Part shown: positions 62,506-64,000 of the stretch, piece after piece
Layout: every line of letters starts with the position of its first letter
How positions within the stretch are numbered: position 1 is the stretch's first letter
DNA from: G965227875 sp965227875
GTDB lineage: Bacteria; Pseudomonadota; Alphaproteobacteria; Rhizobiales; JAJFHC01
Assembly: GCA_965227875.1 (NCBI GenBank)
Contig: OZ245783.1
Span: 1,922,001 to 1,986,000 of the forward strand
Reading direction: 5' to 3'
DNA: 64,000 nucleotides
The notes under the pieces: generated by a model
The model's input: the letters and a program-made list of their open reading frames with translations, nothing else
Database searches by the model: none
Told to the model about the DNA's origin: nothing
Program-made: the position numbers and the translations under genes

Positions 62506-63447
62506 ATGCACGTCATCGATTCCCATACGGAGGGCGAGCCGACCCGTGTCGTGATCGACGGCGGCCCGGACCTGGGAACCGGCTCCATGGCGGAGCGCCG
62601 GGCACGGTTCGCCCGCGACCACGACCATGTCCGCCGGATGCTGATCCTCGAGCCGCGCGGCTCCGACGCGCTTGTCGGCGCGCTGCTGTGCGAACCGGTG
62701 GACCCAACCTGCGTGTGCGGCCTGATCTTCTTCAACAATGCCGGGTATCTCGGCATGTGCGGTCACGCCACGATCGGGACCGCGGTCACGCTCGCCCGGC
62801 TCGGCCGCATCGGGCCCGGACGTCACCGGTTCGAAACGCCGGTTGGCGCCGTGAGCGTCGAGCTGCTGTCCGAAAACCTGGCCCGCATAGAGAACGTGGA
62901 GAGTTACCGCTACCGGAAGGACGCAACCGTCCGGACCGAAAGCATGGGAACGGTAACAGGTGATATCGCCTGGGGCGGCAACTGGTTTTTCCTCGTTGCC
63001 GAATCCCCCTTTGCCCTCACGATGGCACATATCCCGGACCTGACACGGGCCGCACGCGACGTGAAGGCCGCTCTTGCCCGAGAGGGCCTGACTGGCGACG
63101 ACGGCGGCGAGATCGACCACATCGAGTTTTTCGGACCGCCGGCGGACGCAACCGCGCATAGCCGGAACTTCGTCCTGTGTCCCGGCGGTGCCTATGACCG
63201 TTCGCCCTGCGGCACGGGAACCAGCGCCAAGCTCGCCTGCCTCGCCGCCGACGGAAAGCTGGCGCCGGGCGAGACCTGGATCCAGGAAAGCATCGTCGGC
63301 AGCCGTTTCGAGTCGTCCTATCGTCAGGATACGGATGATCGGGTCGTTCCCATGATCACCGGGCGGGCTTTCATTTACGGCGAGACGACACTGACCAGCC
63401 ATCCGGACGACCCCTTCGCAACCGGTATCTCCGGCTATGACAACTGA
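62506..63447 (+). CDS. 4-hydroxyproline 2-epimerase (proline racemase family)
   Basis: A 313-residue member of the proline racemase family. Both catalytic positions are cysteine: Cys85 in GYLGMCGHATIG and Cys235 in DRSPCGTGTSAKL, so this is a true racemase/epimerase rather than the Ser/Thr dehydratase variants. The family segment IDSHTEGEPTRVV is at the N-terminus. Together with the DapA-like neighbour it would convert trans-4-hydroxy-L-proline to the D-epimer. The oxidase that usually follows in this pathway is not in the window. Confidence 0.93.
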   Translation: MHVIDSHTEGEPTRVVIDGGPDLGTGSMAERRARFARDHDHVRRMLILEPRGSDALVGALLCEPVDPTCVCGLIFFNNAGYLGMCGHATIGTAVTLARLGRIGPGRHRFETPVGAVSVELLSENLARIENVESYRYRKDATVRTESMGTVTGDIAWGGNWFFLVAESPFALTMAHIPDLTRAARDVKAALAREGLTGDDGGEIDHIEFFGPPADATAHSRNFVLCPGGAYDRSPCGTGTSAKLACLAADGKLAPGETWIQESIVGSRFESSYRQDTDDRVVPMITGRAFIYGETTLTSHPDDPFATGISGYDN

Positions 63448-63476
63448 AGTGGCTTGCTCTTGCCAACCTGCTTCAC

Positions 63477-63507
63477 TGCATGCAATTTATATGCATGATG
63501 CATGCAT
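63477..63507. promoter_or_regulatory. TGCATGCA repeats at the MarR start
   Basis: The palindromic octamer TGCATGCA occurs at 63477-63484 and again at 63499-63506, 22 bp apart, with ATGCAT at 63491 between them. The second copy covers the start codons of the MarR gene. This is the spacing of two helical turns and looks like an autoregulatory operator. Confidence 0.55.
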
Positions 63508-64000
63508 TATTATTGGCCAATAAGATTGACGCCCTTGTCACCGCGCTCGGCGACCTTGGCCAGAGCGCTTCGGGAATGGCCCCGTCACGATATTCCGCAC
63601 TGGTCAGCCTGCGGCATCGCCAGCCCATGACCGTTACCGCGCTCGCGACCATTCTCGGGCTCTCACAGCCGGCGACGACGCGACTTGTGCAGTCCCTGCG
63701 CAGCGACGGACTTGTTGCGCAGGCCCGCAGGTCGGGCCGGCAAATGGAACTGCGGCTGACCCGGGCGGGAACGCGGAAGGCGGAGACAATCCAGCGGCGT
63801 CGCCTCGAGGCGCTCGAAGAAACCCTCAGGTCCTTCGACCGGGCGGATCGAAAGGCCTTCGACAAACTCCTCTCCCGTCTACTGGCCGGGATCGTCAGCG
63901 ATCCCGAACACGCCCGGCACATGTGCCGCAACTGCAACCACGCGATCTGCGACGGCAAGGAATGTCCCGTCGGCGAGGAGATCCGCAATAATCCGGAGAA
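63495..64000 (+). CDS. MarR-family regulator with Cys-rich tail (3' end beyond window)
   Basis: An open frame of 168 codons running off the window without a stop. It has a MarR winged helix: YSALVSLRHRQPMTVTALAT, then ILGLSQPATTRLVQSLRSDG and LRLTRAGTRKAE. The C-terminus carries MCRNCNHAICDGKECPVGEE, a CxxC plus two more Cys, similar to a tail seen in a subset of MarR proteins that could bind iron-sulfur, zinc or react with oxidants. A second ATG lies directly after the first. It may control the hydroxyproline genes upstream or a gene beyond the window. Confidence 0.85.
   Translation, partial: MMHALLLANKIDALVTALGDLGQSASGMAPSRYSALVSLRHRQPMTVTALATILGLSQPATTRLVQSLRSDGLVAQARRSGRQMELRLTRAGTRKAETIQRRRLEALEETLRSFDRADRKAFDKLLSRLLAGIVSDPEHARHMCRNCNHAICDGKECPVGEEIRNNPE

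Noticed and set aside
63473..63988. A 171-codon minus-strand frame opposite the MarR gene.
   Set aside because: The plus strand encodes a clear winged helix and Cys motif; the minus frame has no recognisable feature.

Overview
The window is a 64 kb stretch of high-GC chromosome from an alphaproteobacterium, most likely in or near the Rhodospirillales; no marker here fixes the genus. The evidence is the hemC-hemD-Mic60-like-HemY block, a 1603-residue NAD-glutamate dehydrogenase, an SDHAF4-like (DUF1674) protein next to HtpX, an RsmB / heparinase-II/III-like / PurH neighbourhood, a COQ6/UbiH-type hydroxylase, frequent GTG and TTG starts, and intergenic palindromes of the kind common in this class. 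Coding density is high and most genes are housekeeping.

Layout. 1-2.2 kb: a thioesterase gene, tRNA-Thr(CGU), then about 1.2 kb of non-coding DNA made of tandem and duplicated repeats. 2.2-7.5 kb (minus): HemY-like TPR protein, mitofilin/Mic60-like membrane protein, hemD, hemC. 7.6-15 kb (plus): tsaD, gpsA, an EVE-domain protein, a Rieske protein, a small membrane protein, an alpha/beta hydrolase, an AEC transporter and acetyl-CoA synthetase. 15-29 kb: a DUF1194 protein, an AT-rich control region, an SDHAF4-like gene divergent from htpX, rsmB, rpe, a heparinase-like protein, a DUF1127-like microprotein with its own terminator, a GcvA-type LysR regulator, the large glutamate dehydrogenase and purH. 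29-36 kb: two TPM proteins with LemA, a winged-helix unknown, dodecin, a GST, a PiT phosphate permease, a Nudix hydrolase and a Met/His-rich Spy-like periplasmic protein.

36-46.7 kb: an ABC ATPase, FtsX-type permease and HlyD adaptor operon (a MacAB-like exporter), a HAD phosphatase, then the most unusual pair in the window: a CesT-type type III secretion chaperone followed 22 bp later by a 763-residue protein of unknown fold, which looks like a chaperone/effector pair with no injectisome genes nearby. An unknown 448-residue exported protein and a small outer-membrane barrel follow. 47-53.5 kb: tRNA-Gly(GCC), a ProXp-type editing protein, a thioredoxin-TPR protein, a Lon N-terminal-domain protein, Trm112-like and DUF971 proteins in a tight run, a chemoreceptor and a Ubi hydroxylase.

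53.6-54.6 kb holds five copies of a double-palindrome repeat. Two of them sit immediately on either side of a 97-residue GIY-YIG nuclease gene, a layout that resembles REP/RAYT systems but with a different enzyme. 54.6-57.5 kb: tesB, then glnK-amtB behind a sigma-54-like promoter and a 10-bp-arm inverted repeat, closed by a strong terminator. 57.5-64 kb: a class III cyclase with an unknown N-terminal half, a uronate-dehydrogenase-like SDR, a YciI protein, a LysR gene whose start codon lies in a perfect 24-bp palindrome, a NIPSNAP protein, and a probable hydroxyproline catabolic pair (DapA-like deaminase and 4-hydroxyproline 2-epimerase). The last gene is a MarR regulator with a Cys-rich tail; it runs off the end.
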